Source: CAYVZU01 sp964455935 (lineage in GTDB: Bacteria > Fibrobacterota > CAYVZU01). Taken from it: DNA of 64,000 nt. The DNA lies in contig CAYVZU010000002.1 of NCBI GenBank assembly GCA_964455935.1, forward strand, positions 28,511 through 92,510. The letters run 5' to 3'. Below, piece by piece: positions 18,509-26,991 of this stretch. The notes under the pieces are model-generated. The model saw only the letters and a list, made by a program, of their open reading frames with translations, had not been told where the DNA came from and made no database searches. Both the position numbers and the translations under genes were made by a program. Within the stretch, counting starts at the first letter, position 1. Each line of letters starts with the position of its first letter.

Positions 18509-19498
18509 TCACGATCGGATACTGAACCTGTGCCGCGTTTCGCTGTAAAAAAGAGTCGTCTCGGCCTTGATGCATTTCGGCTTCGTATGCAAAAACCGGA
18601 CGGGATTGAAAAAGCCCAGTTGAAGCAGTTCCTTGAGACTCAGGAATCCAAGTCCAGATAGAAAATTCATGCACTCCAGGATCGTGGCAGAGGAACCCAC
18701 CAGACACCCCTTTTCCGGATTGTGCAGCCGGCCGTTTGGCTCCAGAATCGCCTTGTTGTCGAGCGCATTGTAAACGCCCGGCGGAAGGCCTGCGATGGAG
18801 GAGGCGTCGCTGGTCACGGCCACATTTCTGATGCCCTTGGCCCGGATGATTGTCTTAATCGCGGAGACCGGCAGATGATGGCCATCCGTGATGATCAGGG
18901 CCGCCAAATCCGAGGCAATGCCGTCCCAAATGGGGTTTGGATGCCGCGGCAACACGTTGGGAACCGCATTCCCCAGGTGCGTCAAAAGGGTTGCTCCGGC
19001 GCATCGCAGTCGTTCCAGGTCGGTCTCGCCGGCCAATTGGTGGCCCAGCGAAACCACGACGCCCCTCGAAACCGCATGCCGCGCCAGTTCGGCCGCCCCC
19101 TCGACCTCCGCAGCGATGGTGATGAGTGTCAACCGCCCACGGCTCCATGCCAGTAATTGATCGAGTAACCGACAGTCGGGGCGGGACACATGGTTTGGAG
19201 TATGAGCGCCGACTGCGCCCGGTTTGTCCGAGAGAAATGGCCCTTCCAGGTGAATTCCCGGAATTCGGCCCGCCAATCCATTGCGCTCGATGGCATTTGA
19301 GATCAGATTCAGGTTGCGCTCATAAACCGGGGTCGGACAGGTAATCAGGGTCGGTAGAAATGCCGCTGTTCCGTGCGCAAGCAAGGCACGGCTGGCTTTG
19401 AGAAACTGCTTCTCCGTTAATTGGGGATCGGAAAAACTGATTCCCAAATATCCATTGACCTGGAGATCCACAAAACCGGGAATGGGTAATTCAATCAT
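18509..19498 (-). CDS. nagA: N-acetylglucosamine-6-phosphate deacetylase-like amidohydrolase, compact form
   Basis: The 329-residue protein starts MIELPIPGFVDLQVNG, with GAGGA upstream supporting ATG at 19498. Family motifs are visible in order: PTLIT, HLEGPFL (metal glutamate), SLGHQ, THLGNAV, ITDGHHL and VTSDASS. The family removes the acetyl group from GlcNAc-6-P. About 50 N-terminal residues of typical NagA are missing, so the protein begins directly at the barrel. After NPVRFLHTKP the usual GKLAPG tail is replaced by a short unrelated end. The small beta-sandwich domain formed by both ends is therefore absent. It is divergent from the aminotransferase gene and part of a sugar-related cluster. 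Substrate uncertain. Confidence 0.8.
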   Translation of the reverse strand: MIELPIPGFVDLQVNGYLGISFSDPQLTEKQFLKASRALLAHGTAAFLPTLITCPTPVYERNLNLISNAIERNGLAGRIPGIHLEGPFLSDKPGAVGAHTPNHVSRPDCRLLDQLLAWSRGRLTLITIAAEVEGAAELARHAVSRGVVVSLGHQLAGETDLERLRCAGATLLTHLGNAVPNVLPRHPNPIWDGIASDLAALIITDGHHLPVSAIKTIIRAKGIRNVAVTSDASSIAGLPPGVYNALDNKAILEPNGRLHNPEKGCLVGSSATILECMNFLSGLGFLSLKELLQLGFFNPVRFLHTKPKCIKAETTLFYSETRHRFSIRS

Positions 19499-19605
19499 GG
19501 TTGCATCCTCTATAAACGGCGGATATTTCTGCCTTGCCGCTTTCAACAAGAAACCGGGGCAAGGGATTAATCAGAATTACTCCTATCCCCCGCCTTTTCT
19601 CTTTC

Positions 19606-19635
19606 TTGACTCCAATCCATTAAGAAGTCTAAATT
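19606..19635 (+). promoter_or_regulatory. Candidate sigma-70 type promoter for the aminotransferase
   Basis: TTGACT (19606-19611), an 18-base spacer and TAAATT (19630-19635), 106 bases before the aminotransferase ATG in the divergent nagA-aminotransferase interval. Judged only by fit to the consensus. Confidence 0.35.
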
Positions 19636-19741
19636 AAAAACATAATATGTTAATAATTCACCTGCCAACGACCTTTTCCAACAGCACGGCTTGCTATGCT
19701 CACCGAATCTCGATATAACATCACCTTTTCAAGGAGACCCT

Positions 19742-21151
19742 ATGGCCAGCTTTAAACGCAAATATGCGCTTACCCCTGTGGACGTCGCAAAGGTCGAGAC
19801 CAAGCACCGCCGGATTGTAACCAAAATCCCGGTTCCCGAATCGCTCCCGATTCTGGAGCGCCTGGAAGCATTCGAGCCCATGTCCATGCAGGGCCAGCCG
19901 CCAATCGTGGTTCATAGAGCCGAAGGAATCTATGTCTATGATAAATGGGGAAACAAGTGGCTCGATTGGTCGTCGGGTGTGCTCATCTCCAATGTGGGCA
20001 ACGGCCATCCCGAGATCTGCAAGGCCATTCGCGAAATGGTCGACCGTCCCCTGCTTTCAACCTACGTTTTTCCCCATGAAGGCCGGGCCGAACTGGCGGA
20101 ACTGCTGGCCGGTTTGGCACCCGCGCCGAATTACAAAGTATTCCTTCTCTCCACGGGCGCCGAAGCCACCGAGAACTGCATCAAGCTCTCGAAAACCTAT
20201 GCTCTTGAAAAGCACGGCCCCGAGAAAAGATTCATGGTCACGTTCGGCAATGCATTCCACGGCCGGACCATGGGAGCGCAACTGGCAGGCGGCAATCCGG
20301 CGCTGAAGAAGTGGCTGGGCAAGACCGACGATAGCTTCGTCCAGGTGCCTTTCCCCGACGGATACAAGAACGAAAACACGAGTTTCGAACTCTTTCTTTC
20401 CACGCTTAAGAAACTGGGGATCACCGGCAAACAGGTCGCCGGGGTTATGTCCGAGTCCTACCAGGGCGTGGGCCCGGATTTTCTGCCAATCGAATACGCG
20501 AAGAAGCTCGAGGCCTGGTGCCGCGAAAACGATGTGGTTCTGACAATGGATGAGGTCCAGGCCGGGTTCGGCCGCAGCGGAAAATGGTTCACGTTCGAGC
20601 ACTATGGCATCAAGCCGGATTTGATCGCCTGCGGCAAAGGCATTTCCAGTTCGCTGCCGATTGCCGCCGTACTCGGCCGCGAAGACATCATGGGCCTGTA
20701 TGCGCCGGGTTCCATGACCAGCACGCATTCGGCCTCTCCCCTGCCCGTAGCTTCCGCCATTGCCAATATCAAGCTTTTGAAATCCGGCAACTACATTAAA
20801 AACGCGGCTTCTTTGGGACCGGTGCTCAAAGACGGCCTTCTGGAAATCCAGAAGCGTCACCCCAAACAGGCGGGCTGCGTGCAGGCCCTTGGCCTCGTGG
20901 CGGGAATACAGATAGCAAAACCGGGGACCAGGGAACCGGATAGCGCAACGGCCATCAAGATCAACGAGAAGTGTTTCCAGAGCGGTCTTTTGATGTTCGC
21001 CCCCGTTGGCGTGGGCGGCGAGTGCATCAAGATCGCGCCGCCGCTGGATATTCCCGAAGATGCTCTGCGAGAGGGGCTTGAGGTGTTGGGAAGCGCCATG
21101 GATGCGATTCTGGCCCCCTCGTGCCAATCGTGCTCTTGTTGCACGTACTAA
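19742..21151 (+). CDS. Class-III aminotransferase (4-aminobutyrate/ornithine aminotransferase-like)
   Basis: The 469-residue PLP enzyme starts at ATG 19742 behind AAGGAG. STGAEATENCIKLS (PLP phosphate loop), NAFHGRTMG, VLTMDEVQAGFGRSGKWF (Asp to the PLP ring) and IACGKGISSSLP (lysine K301 in CGKG forms the Schiff base) are all present, so it should be active. Such enzymes move an omega-amino group from GABA, ornithine, a diamine or an amino sugar to a keto acid. The final residues, SCQSCSCCTY, hold four cysteines in ten and are not normal for the family. It sits with the NagA-like, ROK and Gfo/Idh genes, so an amino-sugar or cyclitol substrate is possible but unproven. Confidence 0.92.
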   Translation: MASFKRKYALTPVDVAKVETKHRRIVTKIPVPESLPILERLEAFEPMSMQGQPPIVVHRAEGIYVYDKWGNKWLDWSSGVLISNVGNGHPEICKAIREMVDRPLLSTYVFPHEGRAELAELLAGLAPAPNYKVFLLSTGAEATENCIKLSKTYALEKHGPEKRFMVTFGNAFHGRTMGAQLAGGNPALKKWLGKTDDSFVQVPFPDGYKNENTSFELFLSTLKKLGITGKQVAGVMSESYQGVGPDFLPIEYAKKLEAWCRENDVVLTMDEVQAGFGRSGKWFTFEHYGIKPDLIACGKGISSSLPIAAVLGREDIMGLYAPGSMTSTHSASPLPVASAIANIKLLKSGNYIKNAASLGPVLKDGLLEIQKRHPKQAGCVQALGLVAGIQIAKPGTREPDSATAIKINEKCFQSGLLMFAPVGVGGECIKIAPPLDIPEDALREGLEVLGSAMDAILAPSCQSCSCCTY

Positions 21152-21173
21152 AACAGGGTACGGTACACAAATC

Positions 21174-22367
21174 ATGGTGTTCTCGTTCGACCAGGTCTTT
21201 GAGGGCTTTGGCCATCGCGTTAAGGACCAGGAGAAAGCCCGGATTTTCGAGGCGATCCGCGCCAATCCGGGTACAACGCGCAAGCAGTTGGCATCCCAGC
21301 TTGAAATCCGGCCTACCTCGGTAAGCATGGCGGTCGGAGAGCTGCTCACCGGGAAATTGGTCATCGAAAGCTCAAGCCGACCCGGAACTCGCGGGAGGCC
21401 TGAGATTGGACTCTCGGGCAACGCCAACCGGTTTGCGGTGGCTACCTTCTACGTGATCGGTCGAAGCCTGGTTATGGCTCTGGTCAATCTGGCCGAGAAT
21501 ACCCTGTTTGAAAACTCCCTGAACCTGCCTCCAAGGTCCGGGCCCAGCCAGTTCGAATGCGCGATACGCAGGCTGCTGGAAGAAGCGAAATCCCGGCTTC
21601 CGCATGCCACGGAGCTTCTGGGGGCGGCTTTTTCTCTCGTTGGTACGGTTGATTCCGCGGCCAAAAAATGGGTCTGCACCGCGCGGTGGCCTCGCCTGCG
21701 CAACATCGATTTTAAGGGATTGGAGAGGGATCTGGGCATGACGGTTTCTGTGCGGCGCGCCCTGGATACGGAATTGGCGTTTCTCCTGGCCAGCGGGCCG
21801 AAACTGCGAACCGGCGGCACCGTGCTCTTCCACTGGGGTTTTGGGATCGGTTCGGCTTATGCCTGGAACGGACGGATTCTCGATTCCTCGGTTGGCCGGT
21901 TTGGCGAGATTGGACACACCCGGATTGACATCACTTCCCGCCGCAAATGCCTTTGCGGCGGCTTCGGATGCCTGGAAACCGAAGCTTCATTGTGGGCATT
22001 GCTTCCGGCACTGCGCAAAGAAAATCCAGCCACCCCACAGGATGAAGGCAAGTTGGCGGCATTTCTGCAAACCAACGGCTTTCGTGCGCCCAGCGCCTTG
22101 GAGCGCGGCACCCGCTATGTGGGCGAAGGAATTTTGAACCTTTACAAAATTCTCTATCCGGACCGAATCCTGGCCGTGGGTCCTTTCTTCGAATCACCCT
22201 CGCTATTCAAGTCCGTGAATCGCTGTTTCCGGAGCGGTCTGCCGGGCTACGCGCGAAAACAGGTTCGATTCACACCAATCCAAGGCGGATTCAAAGGCTG
22301 CCTTCTGGGCAGCGCCTTGCCATTTTTTGAGGAAAGGCTTCGACATGACCTTATCGCCAAGTCCTAA
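21174..22367 (+). CDS. ROK-family transcriptional regulator (NagC/XylR type)
   Basis: The 397-residue protein has an N-terminal winged helix-turn-helix (about 18-75, with TTRKQLASQLEIRPTSVSMA) followed by the ROK sugar-kinase fold. The zinc signature GEIGHTRID then KCLCGGFGCLE lies at about 244-268. The ATP-binding DxGGT motif of true ROK kinases is not seen after the HTH (FAVATFYVIGRSLV instead). A sugar-sensing repressor or activator is therefore more likely than a kinase. It starts 22 bases after the aminotransferase gene and probably controls this cluster, including the divergent nagA-like gene. Confidence 0.88.
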   Translation: MVFSFDQVFEGFGHRVKDQEKARIFEAIRANPGTTRKQLASQLEIRPTSVSMAVGELLTGKLVIESSSRPGTRGRPEIGLSGNANRFAVATFYVIGRSLVMALVNLAENTLFENSLNLPPRSGPSQFECAIRRLLEEAKSRLPHATELLGAAFSLVGTVDSAAKKWVCTARWPRLRNIDFKGLERDLGMTVSVRRALDTELAFLLASGPKLRTGGTVLFHWGFGIGSAYAWNGRILDSSVGRFGEIGHTRIDITSRRKCLCGGFGCLETEASLWALLPALRKENPATPQDEGKLAAFLQTNGFRAPSALERGTRYVGEGILNLYKILYPDRILAVGPFFESPSLFKSVNRCFRSGLPGYARKQVRFTPIQGGFKGCLLGSALPFFEERLRHDLIAKS

Positions 22368-22474
22368 TGCAACAACCAAATCCGCGGATTTCGCCGACAA
22401 ATATAGACAGGAAAATTTGTGTTCATCCGCATCATCTGCAGATTATTTCTTTATCGAAATAACAAGGAGGCCCT

Positions 22475-23737
22475 ATGCAAAAACCCATTGACGTGACCAT
22501 CGTTGGCGGAGGCATGATCACAAACGATTTGATTCTGCCGTCGGTATATCATCTGCAACGGACTGGAGTTGTTGGGAAGGTGCAGATCTGTGCGCTCAAC
22601 AACTCGCCGCTGAAAGCGCTCAAAGAGAACAAAGAGATTCTGGAAGCCTTTCCCGGCCAGGATTTTGTAGCCCATCCATCTTTGAGTGAGAAACCCGATC
22701 GTAAGTTTCCAGACATGTTTAAGGAAGTCCTGGCTTCCATGCCTCCCCGCCAGGTCGTGGTCGTGGCCATGCCGGATCAACTCCACTATTCGGTGATTAA
22801 AGAGGCGCTGAAAAACCATCAACACATTCTCTGCGTGAAGCCGCTGGTGCTTCAATACGCGCAGGACATCGAGATTGAAGAGGAAGCTTACAACAAAGGG
22901 CTCTTCGTGGGTGTTGAATACCACAAGCGTTTTGACCGGCGGGCGCTGATGGCCAAACGCGGTTACCAGTTGGGCCAATTTGGCGAATTTGTTATGGGCG
23001 AAGCCAAAATGATCGAACCCTATTACTATCGCCATTCCAATTTCCAGAACTGGTTCACCTGCGACAAGACCGATCCGTTCGTGTATGTGGGCTGTCACTA
23101 TGTCGATCTTGTGTATTTCATCACCGGCCTCAAGCCCGTGGAGGTCTCGGTTTCGGGGATCAAGGGCAAGTTCCCCAACGGCAACGAAGGGTACATGTGG
23201 GCCAACGGCCGCGTGCGCTATGAAAACGGCGCCATTTTATCCGTGATTGACGGCCTTGGATACCCCGATGAAGGCGCGGGCTCGAACGAGCAAAACCTGG
23301 AGATGTTCTTTGAAGGGCCCAACAAAAGCGGACTGATCAAGCATGATGACCAGTTCCGCGGCGTCGAACACTGCTATCTGGATGGGATTGGCTGCGGAGG
23401 CTCGCATTTCAATTACGTGAGTCCCGATTTCTATCGCATCATTCCATGGGAAGGAGCCGGATACAAACCCGTGGGTTACGGGTACGAATCCGTTGCCGCA
23501 ACCATCAACATGGCCGCCAGTATTGAGACCGAAGTGGCGGGCATGAGTGAAACGGATTCGCTGAAACGCCGGCAGCAAATTATCAAGGAGACGGATAAGA
23601 AGGGCATTATCGCCACCCCGGCCAACAGCTACATCAACGAACTTGTCGTTGAAGCAGCCCGGATGTCGATCCTAAGCGACGGCATACCCGTGAAAATTGT
23701 CTATGGTGACAAACCGCACGTGGAGAAAAGAATTTGA
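22475..23737 (+). CDS. Gfo/Idh/MocA-family NAD(P)-dependent oxidoreductase
   Basis: A 420-residue protein behind AAGGAGG six bases before ATG. The Rossmann start is DVTIVGGGMI (residues 6-15), followed by MPDQLHYSVIKEALKNHQHILCVKPL, the family's co-substrate segment. The usual glutamate of the EKP motif is valine here, while the lysine is kept. The C-terminal alpha/beta domain spans about 150-400. Such enzymes oxidise or reduce sugars, inositols or sugar acids. Position after the ROK regulator and aminotransferase suggests the same pathway. Substrate unknown. Confidence 0.88.
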   Translation: MQKPIDVTIVGGGMITNDLILPSVYHLQRTGVVGKVQICALNNSPLKALKENKEILEAFPGQDFVAHPSLSEKPDRKFPDMFKEVLASMPPRQVVVVAMPDQLHYSVIKEALKNHQHILCVKPLVLQYAQDIEIEEEAYNKGLFVGVEYHKRFDRRALMAKRGYQLGQFGEFVMGEAKMIEPYYYRHSNFQNWFTCDKTDPFVYVGCHYVDLVYFITGLKPVEVSVSGIKGKFPNGNEGYMWANGRVRYENGAILSVIDGLGYPDEGAGSNEQNLEMFFEGPNKSGLIKHDDQFRGVEHCYLDGIGCGGSHFNYVSPDFYRIIPWEGAGYKPVGYGYESVAATINMAASIETEVAGMSETDSLKRRQQIIKETDKKGIIATPANSYINELVVEAARMSILSDGIPVKIVYGDKPHVEKRI

Positions 23738-23743
23738 CGGAAT

Positions 23744-23806
23744 TGACAGGATTCCCGGGAGATTTACAGGATAAGAAATCCGGCTAAGCCTGTATCCTGT
23801 CTTCCG
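23744..23806. repeat. GACAGGAT-type palindromic repeat
   Basis: TTGACAGGATTCCCGGG, TTTACAGGATAAG and then CCTGTATCCTGTCTTCC form an imperfect palindrome with repeated ACAGGAT words. Related words occur near 2591 and 51285-51315. It is a low-complexity intergenic repeat with no coding sign. Confidence 0.4.
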
Positions 23807-23817
23807 GCTTTGTATCC

Positions 23818-24177
23818 ATGATTCAACGCGAGCATGAACGCATTCCCTTTGAGGCGCCGATCAGGCTTGCCCTGGCCGGTCAGATCATCGAATGGGTGAA
23901 ATGCGTCAATATCAGTATGGGCGGGATCTGCCTGGAGTTGAGCAGCTCCATTGGGAACTTCAACTCGGGGATTGTTGCTCTCGAAAAACAGATCGACAAT
24001 GCCACCGTTCGCTTCGAAGCCGATGCCGAAGTTATGTGGAGAAAGCCCGGTGAATCGGATGCATCGGTTCTTGTTGGGCTTAGATTCGGAGAGCTCAATC
24101 CCCAGAACCGAAGGAGCCTTGTCCAGATGATTGTCCACAGGCTCCGGGAAATCGACGCGCGGAAAAGTGCGACCTGA
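23818..24177 (+). CDS. PilZ-domain protein
   Basis: A 119-residue single-domain protein. The c-di-GMP-binding signature is visible: REHERIPFEAPI near the N-terminus (RxxxR type) and NISMGGICLEL near residues 30-40 (D/NxSxxG). A hydrophobic beta-strand segment (EVMWRKPGESDASVLVGLRF) follows, as usual. PilZ proteins carry c-di-GMP signals to motility, secretion or polymer synthesis machinery. No partner gene lies next to it. Confidence 0.88.
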   Translation: MIQREHERIPFEAPIRLALAGQIIEWVKCVNISMGGICLELSSSIGNFNSGIVALEKQIDNATVRFEADAEVMWRKPGESDASVLVGLRFGELNPQNRRSLVQMIVHRLREIDARKSAT

Positions 24178-24361
24178 TCCTTTCTGCCCAGCCAATCGTA
24201 TCGTGTTTGGTTACGCCTTCTCGGCAAGAAATCAGCAATCCTGAGGACCTGCAAACGGGAAGCTCTGGTTCATCGCGGGCGGTAGCCGAAGCGATGTGGA
24301 ATGCGCAATGATGCGGAATCTGCCACAGACAGGCCAGGCGCTGCAATGGGCAAATCGCCGG

Positions 24362-24820
24362 TTATCGCGGCGCCGCATTGCAGCCAATGGAAGCTTGGTC
24401 CTCATTTGAAATTCCAACAATCACCGGCAATCTGCGAACCAGCCCGCCTTTTCGATCCAGAAGCCGGACAAAAAGCAGAGAAATAACCAGTCCGGCAAGG
24501 GTGCCCAGAAGCCCTGCGGAATCCTGCGACATGGCCGGCAGAAGCCGGACTCCGGCAAAGTACCCCACGAGCATGGACAACACCGGTACACCGAAGACCA
24601 GAGCCGAGGATTGGATCCGCAGGCCGGCCGGAAACTCAATCTCCACTCGATCCCCGGCCATCACGCCCAGCGAATCTTTCACCTGGATGGCGTTCTTTTT
24701 CTGGTCCGCACCGGAAAAACAGATCTCCTTGCCCCGGCAACTTGTGCAGGCCTCATTCCAATCCAGTTCGACCCAGGCAAACCCGTGATCGGTTCGGATA
24801 ACGCGTGCGGTTTCAGACAT
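24362..24820 (-). CDS. RseC/MucC-family membrane protein
   Basis: A 152-residue protein. The N-terminal ACTSCRGKEICFSG cysteine cluster and two central membrane segments (about 70-115), with basic C-terminus, match the RseC family. Known members affect sigma-E signalling or accompany the Rnf-type SoxR-reducing complex, acting at the inner membrane. No rnf or rpoE gene is visible. It stands alone between the PilZ gene (convergent) and the PRPP-synthetase gene. Confidence 0.82.
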   Translation of the reverse strand: MSETARVIRTDHGFAWVELDWNEACTSCRGKEICFSGADQKKNAIQVKDSLGVMAGDRVEIEFPAGLRIQSSALVFGVPVLSMLVGYFAGVRLLPAMSQDSAGLLGTLAGLVISLLFVRLLDRKGGLVRRLPVIVGISNEDQASIGCNAAPR

Positions 24821-24889
24821 GGTTTGAAAATAATGATTGCCGGTCGAAGTGCAATATGCCTGCCCAGAGCTCAGGGACGGATCATTGGA

Positions 24890-26017
24890 CTAAGGCCGGT
24901 AGAAGACATCCGTGACCGACTGGTTAAAATGCAGCCGGTTAATGGTCGAGGCAAAGCGACGGGCCAGAGAATGCAATACAACGAAATCGAGCTCGAAGAG
25001 ATCGGGAATCTGCGGAATCGTGTCGGTTACATGAAGTTCCTTCAGACCCAGTTCGCTGTGCGCCTTAATTAACATGGGCAGGTGCTCGCGGCCGATCTTG
25101 ATGTGGGAAATCGCGGCATAGATCTCGTTGACCCCGTAGTTGCGATGAATGGACTCCGCTGCATTGATGATCGAACTGCATGTGACCGACTCATCGTCAA
25201 CGATGATCGCGGTCTTTTTGTCCTGGATGTCGCCGATAATGCCCAGCAAATTCGCCTTGTCCTTTTCGCGGCGGAACTTGCTGGCGATGGCATAGGGAAT
25301 ATCCATGGCTTTCGCATAGTGGACCGCGAACTTGGCGCCGCCGGCATCGGTCGAGACCGCCACCACTTCTTTGGTCCCCCTTAAATGCTCGAACATTTCA
25401 ATGAAAAGATCGAGTCCGCTAAGAGCGACCAGCATCATCTCGGGTTCGTAAAAGCCGTACAAAGACAGTGTGTGCGCGTGATAGGTCAGGTGCGCATTGG
25501 CACCGGCAACCTTGAGCTGATCGGCAAACAGGCTGGCCAGGGTGGCCTCGCGCTTCATGAACGTGGGTTTGTCCTGCCGCGAATAGGGAGTATACGGCGT
25601 CACCACGGTCACGCTTTTGGCCCTGTGCGCGCGAAGAGTTCGGACCACCTGCAGCATCTGCTGAATGTTCTCGTTTACCGTATTCCCGCTTACGCGCTCG
25701 TGCACGCATTGGAACACATAGGCGTCCGACCCGGCCACGTGCTGCGGGAGACGGGGGCACGTTTCGCTATCCACGAACACGGACGTCAGCGGCTCTTCCC
25801 GGGTGCCAAGTATAGGGATCTCCCGCAGTTGGCTTTCGTTCTCCGCAAGCATGCCCTCGTATTCGCGTTTTACCGCCTGCGCAAAATCAATTCCCGAGTT
25901 GCAGGCGACAAATAAAAGCCAGCCGTTAGGCCCCCCAAGGATCTTCTTCTTTGTTTTTTCGAATTTCTCGGGGGTTATGAAGCGATGGGAAAACGCCTGA
26001 TTTGTCGTGGGAACCAT
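24890..26017 (-). CDS. Divergent ribose-phosphate pyrophosphokinase (PRPP synthetase-like)
   Basis: The 375-residue protein, about 60 longer than usual Prs, has an N-terminal extension. Recognisable parts: SDAYVFQCVHE, VVTPYTPYSRQDK with following RE (ATP side), the AHTLSLYGFY stretch equivalent to the DLHAxQIQGFF catalytic loop, and the VVAVSTDAGGAKFA pyrophosphate loop. The usual PRPP loop (DDMIDTAGT) is replaced by DDESVTCSS near residue 275, keeping only the first two aspartates. It may make PRPP, be a regulatory paralogue, or use another sugar phosphate. GAGGT precedes ATG. It follows pyrF by three bases, which supports a link to pyrimidine synthesis. Confidence 0.8.
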   Translation of the reverse strand: MVPTTNQAFSHRFITPEKFEKTKKKILGGPNGWLLFVACNSGIDFAQAVKREYEGMLAENESQLREIPILGTREEPLTSVFVDSETCPRLPQHVAGSDAYVFQCVHERVSGNTVNENIQQMLQVVRTLRAHRAKSVTVVTPYTPYSRQDKPTFMKREATLASLFADQLKVAGANAHLTYHAHTLSLYGFYEPEMMLVALSGLDLFIEMFEHLRGTKEVVAVSTDAGGAKFAVHYAKAMDIPYAIASKFRREKDKANLLGIIGDIQDKKTAIIVDDESVTCSSIINAAESIHRNYGVNEIYAAISHIKIGREHLPMLIKAHSELGLKELHVTDTIPQIPDLFELDFVVLHSLARRFASTINRLHFNQSVTDVFYRP

Positions 26018-26020
26018 GGT

Positions 26021-26833
26021 TTACCTCGTGATTGCGGATTGCCGCAACTGTTCTATTTCATCGCGCAACTGCAGAGCAGCCGTGCGGACCGCGCCGTCTT
26101 TTGGATAGAGAACCTGGCGTGACGCATTGAACACGCAGAGCCCTTCTCCCAGAGTACCAAACCGGACGGATTTTGCCAAATCACCGCTCTGGGCGCCGAT
26201 TCCCGGCACAAGGAAGGCCAGGCCCGGATGCTGCTTGCGCAACGCCAGGAGCCCTTCGGGTTTGGTGGCCCCAACAACAATACCCACGTTGCCCCGCATC
26301 CGGTTCCATTGATCGGCCAAATCGGCAACGTACTCGAATAATCGTTTGCGGCCCAGCAGAAGATATTGAAGGTCGGCCGCGCCCGCGTTTGAAGTCAGGC
26401 AAAGCACAAAAACACCCTTGCCTTTGTACTCCAGAAACGGATCGATGGAGTCAAACCCCATATACGGGCTTAGCGTGACCGCATCGGCACCCACATAATC
26501 ATAACAGTATCGTGCATAATGCGTTGCCGTGTTGCCGATGTCACCGCGCTTCACATCCAAAATCACCTGCACGGCCGGCGCGGATTTCTTAATATACGAA
26601 ACCGTCTCACGCAGCTCCTCGATCCGGCCGGTGGATTCATAAAAGGCGGAATTCGGCTTGTAGGCGCAAACCAAATCCATGGTTTCATCGATGACATGAC
26701 GATTGAAGGCCAGCAGCGGCTTCTTCTTACGCTGAAATTTGGCGGGAATTTTTTCGAGATCCGTGTCCAGGCCCACACAAAGGAGACTTTGGTTCTTCTT
26801 AACCGTCTTGCGCAGATCCGACACAAAATTCAT
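26021..26833 (-). CDS. pyrF: Orotidine-5'-phosphate decarboxylase (type 2)
   Basis: The 270-residue protein starts at MNFVSDLRKTVKKN, chosen over an upstream in-frame ATG at 26872 because it matches the family start. CVGLDTDLEKIP, NSAFYESTG and the catalytic Lys-Asp motif ILDVKRGDIGNTA define the longer type-2 PyrF subgroup; PGIGAQSGD closes the active site. It converts OMP to UMP, the last step of pyrimidine nucleotide synthesis. It lies in an operon with the PRPP-synthetase-like gene downstream and is divergent from the larA-like operon. Confidence 0.95.
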   Translation of the reverse strand: MNFVSDLRKTVKKNQSLLCVGLDTDLEKIPAKFQRKKKPLLAFNRHVIDETMDLVCAYKPNSAFYESTGRIEELRETVSYIKKSAPAVQVILDVKRGDIGNTATHYARYCYDYVGADAVTLSPYMGFDSIDPFLEYKGKGVFVLCLTSNAGAADLQYLLLGRKRLFEYVADLADQWNRMRGNVGIVVGATKPEGLLALRKQHPGLAFLVPGIGAQSGDLAKSVRFGTLGEGLCVFNASRQVLYPKDGAVRTAALQLRDEIEQLRQSAITR

Positions 26834-26991
26834 GGCAACAAAAAAGCATTCTGGGCACTGAAAATCAAGCATGGCGACTGGCGGCTTTCAAAACACTTTT
26901 TTCAAATTATATCTAATTATTCTCAAGTTATGTTATTTTCTCATGTTCTGGAATCGCGGTGGCATCCCACCCAGCCTTGGAAAGGAATACA

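Noticed and set aside
21174..22367. ROK sugar kinase
   Set aside because: The N-terminal winged helix and lack of the DxGGT ATP motif point to a regulator.
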